Positions 1-8,171 of a DNA stretch of 37,234 nucleotides are shown here, piece by piece (within the stretch, counting starts at the first letter, position 1; every line of letters starts with the position of its first letter). The notes below the pieces were generated by a model that saw only the letters and a list, made by a program, of their open reading frames with translations, was not told where the DNA came from and searched no databases. Origin of the DNA: a virus; the IMG/VR virus record IMGVR_UViG_3300049007_000007, positions 1-37,234 of that record; one strand, written 5' to 3'. Both the position numbers and the translations under genes were made by a program.

Positions 1-211
1 CGTCGGGCGGCGGCGCGACCGGCTCGCCGCCGAGCGACTCGACCTGCTGGCGCGACGCCTCGACGTCGCCGGCGAGCCGCTCGATCATGGCCTCGGCCAC
101 GGCCAGCCGTTCGCCGGCGTCGTTGGGCTGGCGGCTCTCGTGCCAGGCCACGACCAGCAGGGCGACGACGAGCGCCAGGCCGATGGCCTTGGCCGTCCGG
201 TCAGTCCGCAT
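1..211 (-). CDS. Small N-terminally anchored membrane protein, 3' end cut by window edge
   Basis: This gene starts with ATG at 211 and runs off the left edge after 70 codons. Residues 9-22 form a hydrophobic segment (AIGLALVVALLVVAW), giving a single N-terminal membrane anchor. A hydrophilic, probably coiled-coil stretch follows (residues 33-60) and then a Pro-rich end. An AAGG stands about 9 bases upstream of the ATG. The start lies 11 bases inside the end of the preceding coiled-coil gene. Its position, last in a cassette of endolysin, holin-like protein and small coiled-coil protein, suggests a lysis accessory such as a second holin or spanin-like factor. That role is inferred from context only. 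Confidence 0.6.
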   Translation of the reverse strand, partial: MRTDRTAKAIGLALVVALLVVAWHESRQPNDAGERLAVAEAMIERLAGDVEASRQQVESLGGEPVAPPPD

Positions 212-359
212 CGGGCCCGCCTTCGAGGCGGACGACCCGGTCGGTGAGCTCGGAGACCTGTCGCTCGAGGGACTCCCTCGTGGCCTTCGCCTCGTCGCGG
301 ATCTTGTCGAGCTTCCGGTCGAGCGCGGCGATGCGGTCGTCAGCCTCGTCCTGGGTCAT
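201..359 (-). CDS. Small coiled-coil protein of the lysis cassette (52 aa)
   Basis: The ATG at 359 is preceded by GGAGG at a spacing of 7 bases, which fixes the start. The 52-residue product is almost entirely charged and helical, with heptad-like hydrophobic spacing over residues 10-46, and has no membrane segment or cysteine. It overlaps the end of the holin-like gene by 20 bases and the next membrane-protein gene by 11. Short proteins of this kind are common after the holin in actinophage lysis cassettes, but no function is established. It may pair with the adjacent membrane proteins through its coiled coil. Confidence 0.65.
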   Translation of the reverse strand: MTQDEADDRIAALDRKLDKIRDEAKATRESLERQVSELTDRVVRLEGGPDAD

Positions 360-636
360 CGGGCAGCCTCCGCAGGACTTCCTCGAGCAGCCGAGCGAGC
401 GTGCTGGCGGCCGCCGTGAACTCGGCGAGCACTGGCACGATCCGCTCCTCGTGCTGGCGTAGGAGCTCGTCGCGCTGGGCCTCGGCGCGCTCCTTGTCCT
501 TGATGAGCTGCTGCACCGAGGGCCTGGTCCAGAGCCAACCCCCGAGCAGGGCCACCAGCACGAGGCCCAGAACGCCGTACTGGATCAGCGCGGCGATGGG
601 CTCCCCCGGCGGAGGGGCCGCCTGAGCAGGCCACAC
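340..636 (-). CDS. Holin-like membrane protein (98 aa)
   Basis: The GTG start at 636 has GAGG about 6 bases upstream. The first 15 residues are Pro/Ala-rich. One strong transmembrane segment spans about residues 19-37 (IQYGVLGLVLVALLGGWLW), followed by a long charged helix with coiled-coil character (residues 45-90). Size, topology and position immediately after the endolysin fit an actinophage holin or holin-like protein that permeabilises the membrane and lets the amidase reach the wall. With only one clear membrane segment it would be a class III-like holin. A role as a lysis regulator is an alternative. The assignment rests on synteny and topology. Confidence 0.65.
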   Translation of the reverse strand: MWPAQAAPPPGEPIAALIQYGVLGLVLVALLGGWLWTRPSVQQLIKDKERAEAQRDELLRQHEERIVPVLAEFTAAASTLARLLEEVLRRLPDDPGRG

Positions 637-647
637 CTACGCCCTCG

Positions 648-1550
648 TCAGCCCTCGGCCGGGTCGGGCTCGAGGGTGTCGATGGAGTCGAGCCACGCCT
701 GCTCGAACGTGTGGGGCTTGGGCCGGTCGTGGCCGTGGTGGCTGAACGTGCCGGCGGTGCTCGCGCCGAGGAACGCGGCAAGGTGGACCGCGTTCCAGCC
801 GTGCAGGAGGCGCTTGGTCTGCTGGTCGGAGTCGACCAGGTAGACGGGCCCGGAGCCGGCCCACGCGACGATCGGCTTGAGCTGCTTGAGCCCGACCTGG
901 CCGCCGACGATCTCGCCGACGACGCGGCGGAGGGGGTGGCCGTCGGTGTCGAGGCGCTCCGTCAGCTCGTCGAGGATCTTGTCGACGTCGGCGTCCGTGA
1001 GGGGCATGTCGTCCTCCTGGGGCGGTGGGGTAGGCGTGCCGCCGGCGGGCTGGCCGCGGTGGACCCAGCCGTAGATGGCATTGCCGGGGCACTCGGTCGG
1101 CTTCCAATCGCGGTGGCCGTTGCGGCCCGGGCCGGCGCCGCCGTGAGCGTCGAGCCAGTCCATGCCGGCGCGCATGGCCCGCTCCCCGTCGGGGGTGAAG
1201 GCGTCGCCCTGGCCGCCGAGGTAGCAGAGGGCCAGCGCCCGGTTGTTGCCGTCGTTCGTGCCGTTGGCCGCGGTCCGACGGCCGGCCCAGCGGCCCTCGA
1301 ACACGTAGCCGTGGGGGCACGGGAGCCCCGAGTAGGCGATGTCCTGCCAGCCGCGGGTGTCCATGTGGAAGTTCTGGATGCCGCGCACGACGGAGAAGCA
1401 GGCGGCGTGGTCCCACGGGTAGCCCATGTGCGGGCCCTCCCAGTGGGCGGTGGTGCCGAACGTGGCGTTGACCTCGCTGGTCGACCGGGGCGCCCGGGCG
1501 CCCCACTCGGACCGGCGGATCAGCTTGACGCCGCGGCCGATGTCGATCAC
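648..1550 (-). CDS. lysA: Endolysin, N-acetylmuramoyl-L-alanine amidase (Amidase_2/PGRP type)
   Basis: The 300-residue protein cleaves the bond between muramic acid and the stem peptide of peptidoglycan at lysis. The start is taken as the GTG at 1550, which overlaps the TGA of the preceding gene (GTGA). An in-frame extension to 1640 encodes only Arg/Pro-rich shadow sequence. The amidase domain spans about residues 8-165. It opens with the family motif RRSEWGAR, and the zinc ligands are His36 (TAHWEG) and, in GHRDWKPTECPG, His146 and Cys154. After a Pro/Thr linker (170-180) a C-terminal region (183-300) follows that I do not recognise; it may bind the cell wall. No mycolate esterase (LysB) sits beside it. 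Confidence 0.93.
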   Translation of the reverse strand: MIDIGRGVKLIRRSEWGARAPRSTSEVNATFGTTAHWEGPHMGYPWDHAACFSVVRGIQNFHMDTRGWQDIAYSGLPCPHGYVFEGRWAGRRTAANGTNDGNNRALALCYLGGQGDAFTPDGERAMRAGMDWLDAHGGAGPGRNGHRDWKPTECPGNAIYGWVHRGQPAGGTPTPPPQEDDMPLTDADVDKILDELTERLDTDGHPLRRVVGEIVGGQVGLKQLKPIVAWAGSGPVYLVDSDQQTKRLLHGWNAVHLAAFLGASTAGTFSHHGHDRPKPHTFEQAWLDSIDTLEPDPAEG

Positions 1551-1747
1551 AGGAGACCCGCCTGGTCGGCCTCGATCGCCACGTGGAGCGCGAGCAGGTC
1601 CCCGGGGACGTGGGGGTCCTCGTCGTCGCCCTCGCCCCACCCGGCTGCGGCCAGAGCGTCGAGGTCGGCGGGGTCGACGCCCTCGAACCCGGGCGGCAGC
1701 TCACCGGTCGGTTCCTGACCTGCCTCGGGAACGCTGGGGTCGCTCAC
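1547..1747 (-). CDS. Small acidic protein upstream of endolysin (66 aa)
   Basis: A 66-residue acidic protein starts at GTG 1747, and its stop overlaps the endolysin start by 4 bases. It has no membrane segment, cysteines or recognisable motif, and is rich in Gly, Asp, Glu and Pro. The tight coupling to the endolysin and the position after the tail genes suggest expression with the lysis cassette. The copy of the 13-base repeat at 1767-1779 lies 20 bases upstream of its start, and no clear Shine-Dalgarno sequence is present. Function unknown. Confidence 0.55.
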   Translation of the reverse strand: MSDPSVPEAGQEPTGELPPGFEGVDPADLDALAAAGWGEGDDEDPHVPGDLLALHVAIEADQAGLL

Positions 1748-1766
1748 GAGGGGATGCTCACGCCCG

Positions 1767-1779
1767 GGTGGGGCGCGCT
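1767..1779 (-). repeat. Intergenic 13-base repeat, copy A
   Basis: This is the first of three perfect copies of a 13-mer that reads AGCGCGCCCCACC on the coding strand and GGTGGGGCGCGCT on the plus strand. It fills the short gap between the 144-aa tail protein and the 66-aa gene. Here the copy can form a small hairpin (CGCCC, 5-base loop, GGGCG). The 20-base neighbourhood matches copy B at 19 of 20 positions. It may be a terminator, a processing site or a binding site. Confidence 0.6.
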
Positions 1780-1782
1780 AGC

Positions 1783-2217
1783 TCACACGACCTCGTAGAT
1801 CACCACGATGAGGCCGGTGTGGATGTTCCGCAGATCCATGCTCGCCGGGAGCGTGGCCACCAGCTTGAGCGTGTGCGAGCCGGCGGATCCGAGGGTGCCG
1901 CGCCACTGCTGGCTGGCGGTGACCCGGTCGGTGGCGGCGGCCGCCTGGAAGAGCGCCTCGGGGGACTGGATACTGCTGTCGACGCTGAGCTTGCACCGGC
2001 CGAGGTTCGTGGTGGCGCCGGAGAGATCGAGGTCCGCGGCGGCCGTGGCCAGGTAGACGGCGTTGTCGGTTTCGGTCGTGAGGCTGATCGACGCGCCGGG
2101 GACGTCGGAGTCGGTGACGGACCCGCTGAGTAGGGCGTTGGAGGTCACGGAGTACGTCTTGGGCTGCAAGCGGTTGAGGCGGGCGGCGGTGACTCGCTCA
2201 CCGGCGAGGATGGGCAT
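1783..2217 (-). CDS. Putative tail-associated structural protein (144 aa)
   Basis: The gene lies directly after the large minor tail gene. The N-terminus (MPILAGERVTAARLNRL) resembles the lead-in of many actinophage tail-fibre or structural proteins, in which a short helix precedes a beta-rich domain. The remainder is rich in Ser, Thr, Ala and Val with a beta pattern (residues 20-144), no signal peptide and no cysteine cluster. This fits a small fibre, a fibre tip or a virion decoration protein. It is the last gene of the tail module before the lysis cassette. The function is inferred from position and composition, and no enzyme motif is visible. Confidence 0.6.
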   Translation of the reverse strand: MPILAGERVTAARLNRLQPKTYSVTSNALLSGSVTDSDVPGASISLTTETDNAVYLATAAADLDLSGATTNLGRCKLSVDSSIQSPEALFQAAAATDRVTASQQWRGTLGSAGSHTLKLVATLPASMDLRNIHTGLIVVIYEVV

Positions 2218-2226
2218 GCGGTTCTC

Positions 2227-5200
2227 CTAGAGAGCGGCTCGCCACGGGTGGGCGAGCGAGACGGCCGCCCCGGCCGGGTGGGACTTCTCGACGCCGTTGG
2301 TGGCGCGGGTGACGGTCCATGTCTGCCGGTCGCAGCGCAGCGCGACGACGGCGCCGAGCGTGGCGCCCGGGGCGCCGCCGGTCACTACGAACGATCCCGC
2401 CGCGACGTCGGCCGCGGTCGCCTGGACGGCGTAGGCCCACACGATCCCCTGGTCGTCGCCGAGCGTGCTCGATGGCTCGCCGATCTCGGTCGTGCCGGCG
2501 ATGGTGGCGACCGAGGTCCAGTCGTCGCTCTTCCACCCGATCCACAGGACGAGGCACCGATCCTCGTCGATCGCCAGGGCCGGGTACGCGATGTCCTGGC
2601 CAAGGCCGAGCATGTTGGCCGCACCGACGATCAGGTTCTCGGCGTTGCCCCATCGGCCGTTGAACCGGTAGATCTGCGCGGAGCAGGTGGCGCCGGCGGC
2701 GCCACCTGTGAAGGTGATCGTGGGGGCGCTCTCGGAGGCGTCGGCGATCTTGAGGAAGAGCTGGACGTTGTCCGTCGTGTCGTCGCCGGCGGTGGGCGCG
2801 AACACGGGGACGCGGGTCCAACCAGCTGGCGTGTTGGGGACGCCCACGCCCAGGTTCCGGATCGCGGCGGGCATCACCATCAGGTTCCCGGCCGCGACGT
2901 TGGGCGGGAGGCCGGGAGTCACGCTGGCGTTGTTCGCGTGTGCCGCGGTGCCGGCGCCGCCAGCTCCGCCGAACGGTGTGGACGGGGCGATGTCGATGAC
3001 GGTCACCTCCTCGCCGCCGACCTCGACGTCGAAGGGGAACTCGGCGTCGTCGGTGGTCCACATGGGCCCGTCGGTGACGGCGACGTCGAAGCTGGTGTCG
3101 ACGGCGTCGATCGCCTCGTGGAGCACGGAGCCGGCGGTGTCGGCCCGGCCGAGCACCAGGTCCTCGACGACGCCGACCTCCCACGCTCCCGCCGGGTGGC
3201 CGTTGAGGTTGACCTCCCAGGACTCGGCGCTGATGACTTCGCGGTAGCCGTCGAGCAGCTGGTCGACCTCGCTGGCGTGGTAGTCGAGCGGCAGGTTCTC
3301 GACCCGCACCAGGTCGCCTGGCGCGGTGTCGACCCAGTCGTCGATCAGCGCCAGGGTGTCGGTGTTCTTGCCGAGCTCGGCCGTGAACCCCGGGTACCGG
3401 TAGTCAGGCCAGGTGCCGACGTGGAGGCGCCAGGCGGCCTGGTGGGGCAACTGGGCGTCCGTGTGGGCGTTGATCGTCTCCGCGCCCTCGTAGAGCCCGT
3501 TCGTGTCGATCGAGTCCTGGTCGATGGCCTGAGCGGACGAGCCGTTAACCCGCGAGACGGTCTGGTCGTTCACGAGCGCCTGGTCGTCGTCCACGGGCTC
3601 GAACGGGTTCATGATCCCGGCGTCGACCGTGAGGGCGGGCGCCTGGTTGTGCAGCGTCTCGTGGCTCCGGTAGTGCAGGCCAAGCAGCTCGCGCTGTTCC
3701 GACAGCACGCCGCGGTCGACCGCCACGCACTCGTCGATCAGGGCGAGGAGGGCGGCCGGGCGCTGGCGGCCCATGGCCTGCGCGCTCTGGAGCAGCTCGC
3801 TGGGCGACGAGTACCCGTACGGCCCGTCGATGTTGATCGGGACGCCTTCCTCCTCGCACAGCCGGAAGATCCGCTGGGCGGCCAGCTCACCGACCCAGCC
3901 GCTGTCGGCCGGGGCGAGCCAGAACAGGTTCGTGTCCACGGTCACCCAGAAGTGAGCGAAGCTGATCCCGTCGGGTGGGGCCGTCATGCGGTTGACCAGC
4001 TCCCGCACCTTGCCCACGGTGCCCGCGACCGTCCCGCTGGTGACGAAGCCCGGGCCGCTGGGGTTGGGCGTCCACGAGAACTCCCAGTCCACGTTGGCGC
4101 CGTCCTGGACCGCCTGCAGGTGCAGCAGGCTCCACGCGTTGAGCTGCCGGTCGTCGGACGCGAGGACCGTGGTGATGATCGCGTTGCCCTCGACGTCGAA
4201 CCCGAACACCGTCGTCCCTGCGGTGTTCGTGACGATGTGCCACTCCCGGACGGTGCCGGTGGTGCGGATGACCTGCAGGCGGGTAAACGCCGGGCTCGTC
4301 TCAAGGGTCTCCATGCGGAGGAACCAGCTGACGCCCCAGTTGTTATTGGACGGCGCCGTGTAGTCGGGCACGGGCGCGTCCCACCAGCCGGGCTGAGCGC
4401 TCGCGACGCCGGCGGAGACGTCGGCCCCGCCGGCCAGGCTCGTGTCCCCGGTGCCGAGCGCGAACTCGAAGCTGGGGCGCAGCGGCTCGCCGCCCGGGAG
4501 GGCCGGGGCGCCGACCTCGGCGTCGTTGCCGTCCTCGAGCGGCCAGCCCGCGATCACGCGGGCACTGTTCCGCTTGGCCATGGCCATGCGGTAGATCGCG
4601 GAGCGCAGCGGCTTGTCGCGCTGGCGCATCCGGCGCAGCACGCCGGCGATCGACAGCTCGGCCTGGGCGGTGCCGGGGACGCCGTTGCCCGGCCAGGTGG
4701 GTGCGACCGTGCCGATCTCCCCGAGGAACCGGGTGCTGACGCCGGCGGCGATGGCTGCGGGCGCGTTGATCGTCCAGGTCTTGGGGGACGCGGCGGTGTC
4801 GGTGAACGAACCGTCGCCGGGCGTCTGGGCGGTGAAGTCCGGGTCCGCGAGGATCGTGCCCGTGTGGTCGCCGGACCGGAACCGGAAGCGGCGCACGGCG
4901 CCCGGGTAGGGGCCGCTCGTGGGGATGTCGCTCGCCCGGCCGATCGCGAGGGCCGCCGTGCCGGCGAACACCGAGGTCGTACCGACGCCCACCCAGGGGT
5001 CGCCGAGCAGGTAGGCGTCGGGGTCGGCCTCGAGGTCCTCGATCGTGCCGCCCGGGACGGCGTAGAAGCTGACCTGGTGGCCGCCGTCGCCGTCGTCGAC
5101 GTCGAGGTGCCAGCCGACCGTGAGCCGGCCCGCCAGCGGGCACGGGGTACCGAACGTCGGGGCCGCGTTCGGCATCTCGTCGACGCCGTCCTCGGACCAG

Positions 5201-5694
5201 AAGAGAATCAGGTGGCCGTGGAAGAGCATGAACGTCCACGACCGCTCGTCGCCGGCGCCCTCCCACTTGTTGACGAGGTCGTACACCTGCTGGTCGGGCG
5301 GGTTGCGCAGCGGGGCCAGGACCTCAAGCGCACCCCAGTGGTCGCCCGTGACGTCGAGCGACGCGTGGTCCGGTGTCGAGGCCGACGAGCTGGCGGCGCC
5401 CGTCAGAGCGAGGAACGGGTCGCCGACGTCCATCGTCACCCGGACCGGTGTGCCGCGGCCGAAGTGTGGCCAGTGAGGGCTGAGCGGGTTCCGGGTGGAT
5501 AGCGCCTGGTCGCCGTTGTCGAGCGTGACGTTGACCGACGCGGGCTGGACGTTGCCGCCGTCGTCCTGACCCGCCCGGATGCCGATGCTGCCGCCGGTGG
5601 CGGTCCGGTCCGTGAGGTCGGTCCAGTCCCACGCGAGCGGGTCCTGGGAGCGGTCGGCGCCGATGGCCGCCTCGAGCTTTGGGTGGAACGTCAC
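2227..5694 (-). CDS. Large minor tail protein / tail tip-fibre protein (1155 aa)
   Basis: The start is the GTG at 5694, overlapping the tape measure stop (GTGA). The N-terminal 95 residues look like the distal-tail/baseplate domain that follows the tape measure in actinophages. Two beta-rich, LamG-like segments occur at about residues 130-270 and 430-590. These are the sort of modules that bind carbohydrate. Residues 900-1100 form another Gly/Ala/Thr-rich beta domain. The C-terminus (TWTVTRATNGVEKSHPAG) is a recurrent end of actinophage tail proteins. No separate distal tail, hub or fibre gene of large size follows in the window, so this one protein may combine baseplate, fibre and receptor-binding roles. 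Confidence 0.8.
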   Translation of the reverse strand: MTFHPKLEAAIGADRSQDPLAWDWTDLTDRTATGGSIGIRAGQDDGGNVQPASVNVTLDNGDQALSTRNPLSPHWPHFGRGTPVRVTMDVGDPFLALTGAASSSASTPDHASLDVTGDHWGALEVLAPLRNPPDQQVYDLVNKWEGAGDERSWTFMLFHGHLILFWSEDGVDEMPNAAPTFGTPCPLAGRLTVGWHLDVDDGDGGHQVSFYAVPGGTIEDLEADPDAYLLGDPWVGVGTTSVFAGTAALAIGRASDIPTSGPYPGAVRRFRFRSGDHTGTILADPDFTAQTPGDGSFTDTAASPKTWTINAPAAIAAGVSTRFLGEIGTVAPTWPGNGVPGTAQAELSIAGVLRRMRQRDKPLRSAIYRMAMAKRNSARVIAGWPLEDGNDAEVGAPALPGGEPLRPSFEFALGTGDTSLAGGADVSAGVASAQPGWWDAPVPDYTAPSNNNWGVSWFLRMETLETSPAFTRLQVIRTTGTVREWHIVTNTAGTTVFGFDVEGNAIITTVLASDDRQLNAWSLLHLQAVQDGANVDWEFSWTPNPSGPGFVTSGTVAGTVGKVRELVNRMTAPPDGISFAHFWVTVDTNLFWLAPADSGWVGELAAQRIFRLCEEEGVPINIDGPYGYSSPSELLQSAQAMGRQRPAALLALIDECVAVDRGVLSEQRELLGLHYRSHETLHNQAPALTVDAGIMNPFEPVDDDQALVNDQTVSRVNGSSAQAIDQDSIDTNGLYEGAETINAHTDAQLPHQAAWRLHVGTWPDYRYPGFTAELGKNTDTLALIDDWVDTAPGDLVRVENLPLDYHASEVDQLLDGYREVISAESWEVNLNGHPAGAWEVGVVEDLVLGRADTAGSVLHEAIDAVDTSFDVAVTDGPMWTTDDAEFPFDVEVGGEEVTVIDIAPSTPFGGAGGAGTAAHANNASVTPGLPPNVAAGNLMVMPAAIRNLGVGVPNTPAGWTRVPVFAPTAGDDTTDNVQLFLKIADASESAPTITFTGGAAGATCSAQIYRFNGRWGNAENLIVGAANMLGLGQDIAYPALAIDEDRCLVLWIGWKSDDWTSVATIAGTTEIGEPSSTLGDDQGIVWAYAVQATAADVAAGSFVVTGGAPGATLGAVVALRCDRQTWTVTRATNGVEKSHPAGAAVSLAHPWRAAL

Positions 5695-8171
5695 TGGTTC
5701 GGTCCGAGCGCGGCCTGGACGTTCCCGCCGAACGCCTGCTGGATCTTCTGGCGGAGCCAGCGCAGGAAGAGGTCGTCGCCGCCGGTGAGGTCGATCTCGA
5801 GGCGCATCGTCTCGCCGTTCACGGTGAAGTTCCCGCCGCTGGATCGGCCGGAGCGGGCGGGCGCAGGCGCCGGGGCCTGCCCACCGCCGCCGGCGGCGCC
5901 GCTGAGGTACCCGCGGGCCTTCAGCCAGCCGAGCGCCTGGTCCTCCTTGATCCCGGCCGGCAGGGCGACGTCCTGCCCGGTGGCGAGGATCCGGGCCCGG
6001 GGCTTGCCGGCCTTGAAGTAGAAGTCCCAGGTGCGCTGCCCGCGGGGCCCGGTGGGCGACGTGTTAAGCGTGCTCCCCTGGGCGGCCATCTGGCGGGCCT
6101 GATTGTTCGGGATGACCTTGGTGCCGGGCGCCAGGTTCATGAGCTCGGCGCCGCGGTCGCCGACGACCGCCATGCCGGACCGGATGCCGCCGGCGGCCAG
6201 GTACGGGATGTTCGGCGTCCCGATGGTGAAGCTCGGGATGTTCGGACCGGGGCCCGGGATGTCGTAGCCGCCGAAGGAAATCTCGAAGTTGTTCCACATG
6301 CGGATCAACGCGTTGATCGCCGATTTAAAGGCATCGGTGATCCCGTCCCACATGCCCGAGGCGGCCGAGGCGATGCGGCCAGGCAGGCCGGTGAAGAAGC
6401 CGAGCACGTCGTTGAACCGGGCGACGATCCAGTCCTTCACGGCGCCGGCGCCGGCCTTGATCTTGTCCCAGTGGGAGGTGATGAGGAGCACGGCCCAGCC
6501 GATCGGGCCGGTCAGGATGCCGAGCAGCAGGGGCCAGTTGTCCTTGACCCAATTGAAGACGTTCGAGATCCAGCGCTTGATCGTGTCGAAGTGGATGATG
6601 ACCAGGGCTGCAAGGGCCGCGATCGCGACGCCGAGCAGGATGATCGGCGCCATCGCCAGGAGGGTCGCGATGGCAGCGGCGCCGGCCGAGATGGCCCACG
6701 AGATGAACGCGGGCACGAGGAAGGTGAGGATCGCGATGCCGATCCCCTGCAGGACCGGCTGGTTGTCCGCCAGCCAGTTCGCGAGCCCGGTCAGGGCCGG
6801 GAGCAGCACGGCGCCGAGCACGTCGCTGATCCGCATCAGGATCGGCTCGAGGAAGTCGAGGCCGGTGTCGAGCACGGCCGCCTTGAGCCGCGACAGGGCC
6901 ATCACGAGCTCGCCCAGCTGGGGCATGATCGGCCCGAAGACGCGGCCGATGGTGCCCGCGACCCGCTCGATCGTGTCGCGCAGCCCCGCGAGCAATGAGC
7001 CGACGATCCCGAAGACCTGGGCGAGCATCTCGCTGCCCCGGGCGGACTGCAGGAACCGGTCGAACCGGCCCGTGAGCTCCTCGACGCGGGTGAGCAGGCC
7101 ACCGGTCTGAATGCCCATGGCACCCCAGACCGTCTGGCCGATCGAGCCGATGTCTCTGAGGATCCGGCCGACCTGGGCGCCGGTGTCGATGAGCGACCGG
7201 ACCTTGTCGATCCCGCCTTGGATGAACTCGGCGAGGCGGCCGGTGCGCTCGGCCTCCTGCATGAAGGTCGCGAGGCGGGCGGTGGCGCCGCCGAACCCGT
7301 CGGTCAGCTGGGGCAGGAAGGTGGAGCCGACCGTGATGAGCGGGAGGAACGCCTGGACGAGGCTGCCGACGCCGGTCGCGACGTTCGTGATGGCGTCGCG
7401 CACGTGGACCAGCGAGGCGAACACGGCCTGGGCCGTCGACGGCATCGCGAGGAACGAGGCGATCCCGTTGGCGACCTGGCCGAACGTCCGGGCGACGTTG
7501 CCCAGGACGGCCTGCATCATCGGGAGGTAGCGGTCGGCCAGCGGCTGCACGCTGTCCACGAGCGGCGCGAAGAAGTTCTCCTGGACGGTGCCCTTGAGCT
7601 CGTCGAGCCGGCCCTTCAGCCCAGCGATGTCGCGCACGACGTTCCGGGCCGATGGGGACAGGCCCTGCAGGGCCTCGTTGAACTTCTCGGTGTCGCCGCT
7701 CAGCCCGGCCGACAACGCGTCACCGACGCCGGACAGGGCGATCTTCACGGCGCCGAGCGCGACCGCCGCGGCGACGCCGGCGGCCGGCAGGAGCGCGAGC
7801 CCGGCGGCGAACCCGTGGGCGAGCTTGGCGGCGCCGGACGCCAGCGTGGACGCGACGACCCCGATGAACTGGGCACCGAACGCGGCGGCGGCCGAGCCCG
7901 CGACGCCCTTCAACATCGCCGGCGAGAGCAGCTTCGCGAGGCCGCGGCGGATCCCGCCCGCGATCTTGCGGCCGATCTCTACGCCGTTGGAGTCGGCCTG
8001 GCTGCCGCTGCCCTTGCCGGCGCCGGCGACGAACCGGCCGAGCTCGTCGCGCTGGCGGCCGGTCTCCTTCTCAACGTCGCGGGTGAAGCGACGAAAGCGG
8101 GCTCGGGACGAGGCGAGGCCGGCCTCGGACCGGTCCCGGGTCTTGACGACGATCTCGACGTCGTTGCTCAC
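5691..8171 (-). CDS. Tape measure protein (826 aa)
   Basis: The GTG at 8171 overlaps the stop of the frameshifted GT chaperone. The protein is long and mostly helical, with a hydrophobic Ala/Gly/Val region at about 85-150 and strong membrane-type segments at about 476-527 and 547-565, followed by amphipathic helices. The motif AAGGIRSGMAVVGDRGAEL (about 659-677) is the Gly-rich tail segment common to tape measures, and a Gly/Pro-rich linker at 757-780 precedes a small C-terminal domain. It sets tail length during assembly and is ejected with the DNA. At roughly 1.5 angstroms per residue a tail near 120 nm would be expected. Position after the tail chaperones confirms the call. Confidence 0.93.
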   Translation of the reverse strand: MSNDVEIVVKTRDRSEAGLASSRARFRRFTRDVEKETGRQRDELGRFVAGAGKGSGSQADSNGVEIGRKIAGGIRRGLAKLLSPAMLKGVAGSAAAAFGAQFIGVVASTLASGAAKLAHGFAAGLALLPAAGVAAAVALGAVKIALSGVGDALSAGLSGDTEKFNEALQGLSPSARNVVRDIAGLKGRLDELKGTVQENFFAPLVDSVQPLADRYLPMMQAVLGNVARTFGQVANGIASFLAMPSTAQAVFASLVHVRDAITNVATGVGSLVQAFLPLITVGSTFLPQLTDGFGGATARLATFMQEAERTGRLAEFIQGGIDKVRSLIDTGAQVGRILRDIGSIGQTVWGAMGIQTGGLLTRVEELTGRFDRFLQSARGSEMLAQVFGIVGSLLAGLRDTIERVAGTIGRVFGPIMPQLGELVMALSRLKAAVLDTGLDFLEPILMRISDVLGAVLLPALTGLANWLADNQPVLQGIGIAILTFLVPAFISWAISAGAAAIATLLAMAPIILLGVAIAALAALVIIHFDTIKRWISNVFNWVKDNWPLLLGILTGPIGWAVLLITSHWDKIKAGAGAVKDWIVARFNDVLGFFTGLPGRIASAASGMWDGITDAFKSAINALIRMWNNFEISFGGYDIPGPGPNIPSFTIGTPNIPYLAAGGIRSGMAVVGDRGAELMNLAPGTKVIPNNQARQMAAQGSTLNTSPTGPRGQRTWDFYFKAGKPRARILATGQDVALPAGIKEDQALGWLKARGYLSGAAGGGGQAPAPAPARSGRSSGGNFTVNGETMRLEIDLTGGDDLFLRWLRQKIQQAFGGNVQAALGPNQ

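Noticed and set aside
2248-5502. A very long plus-strand open frame (over 1000 codons) opposite the large minor tail gene
   Set aside because: It is the complementary shadow of a strongly supported gene in GC-rich DNA; its product is Arg/Gly/Asp/Val low-complexity without domain features or a ribosome site.
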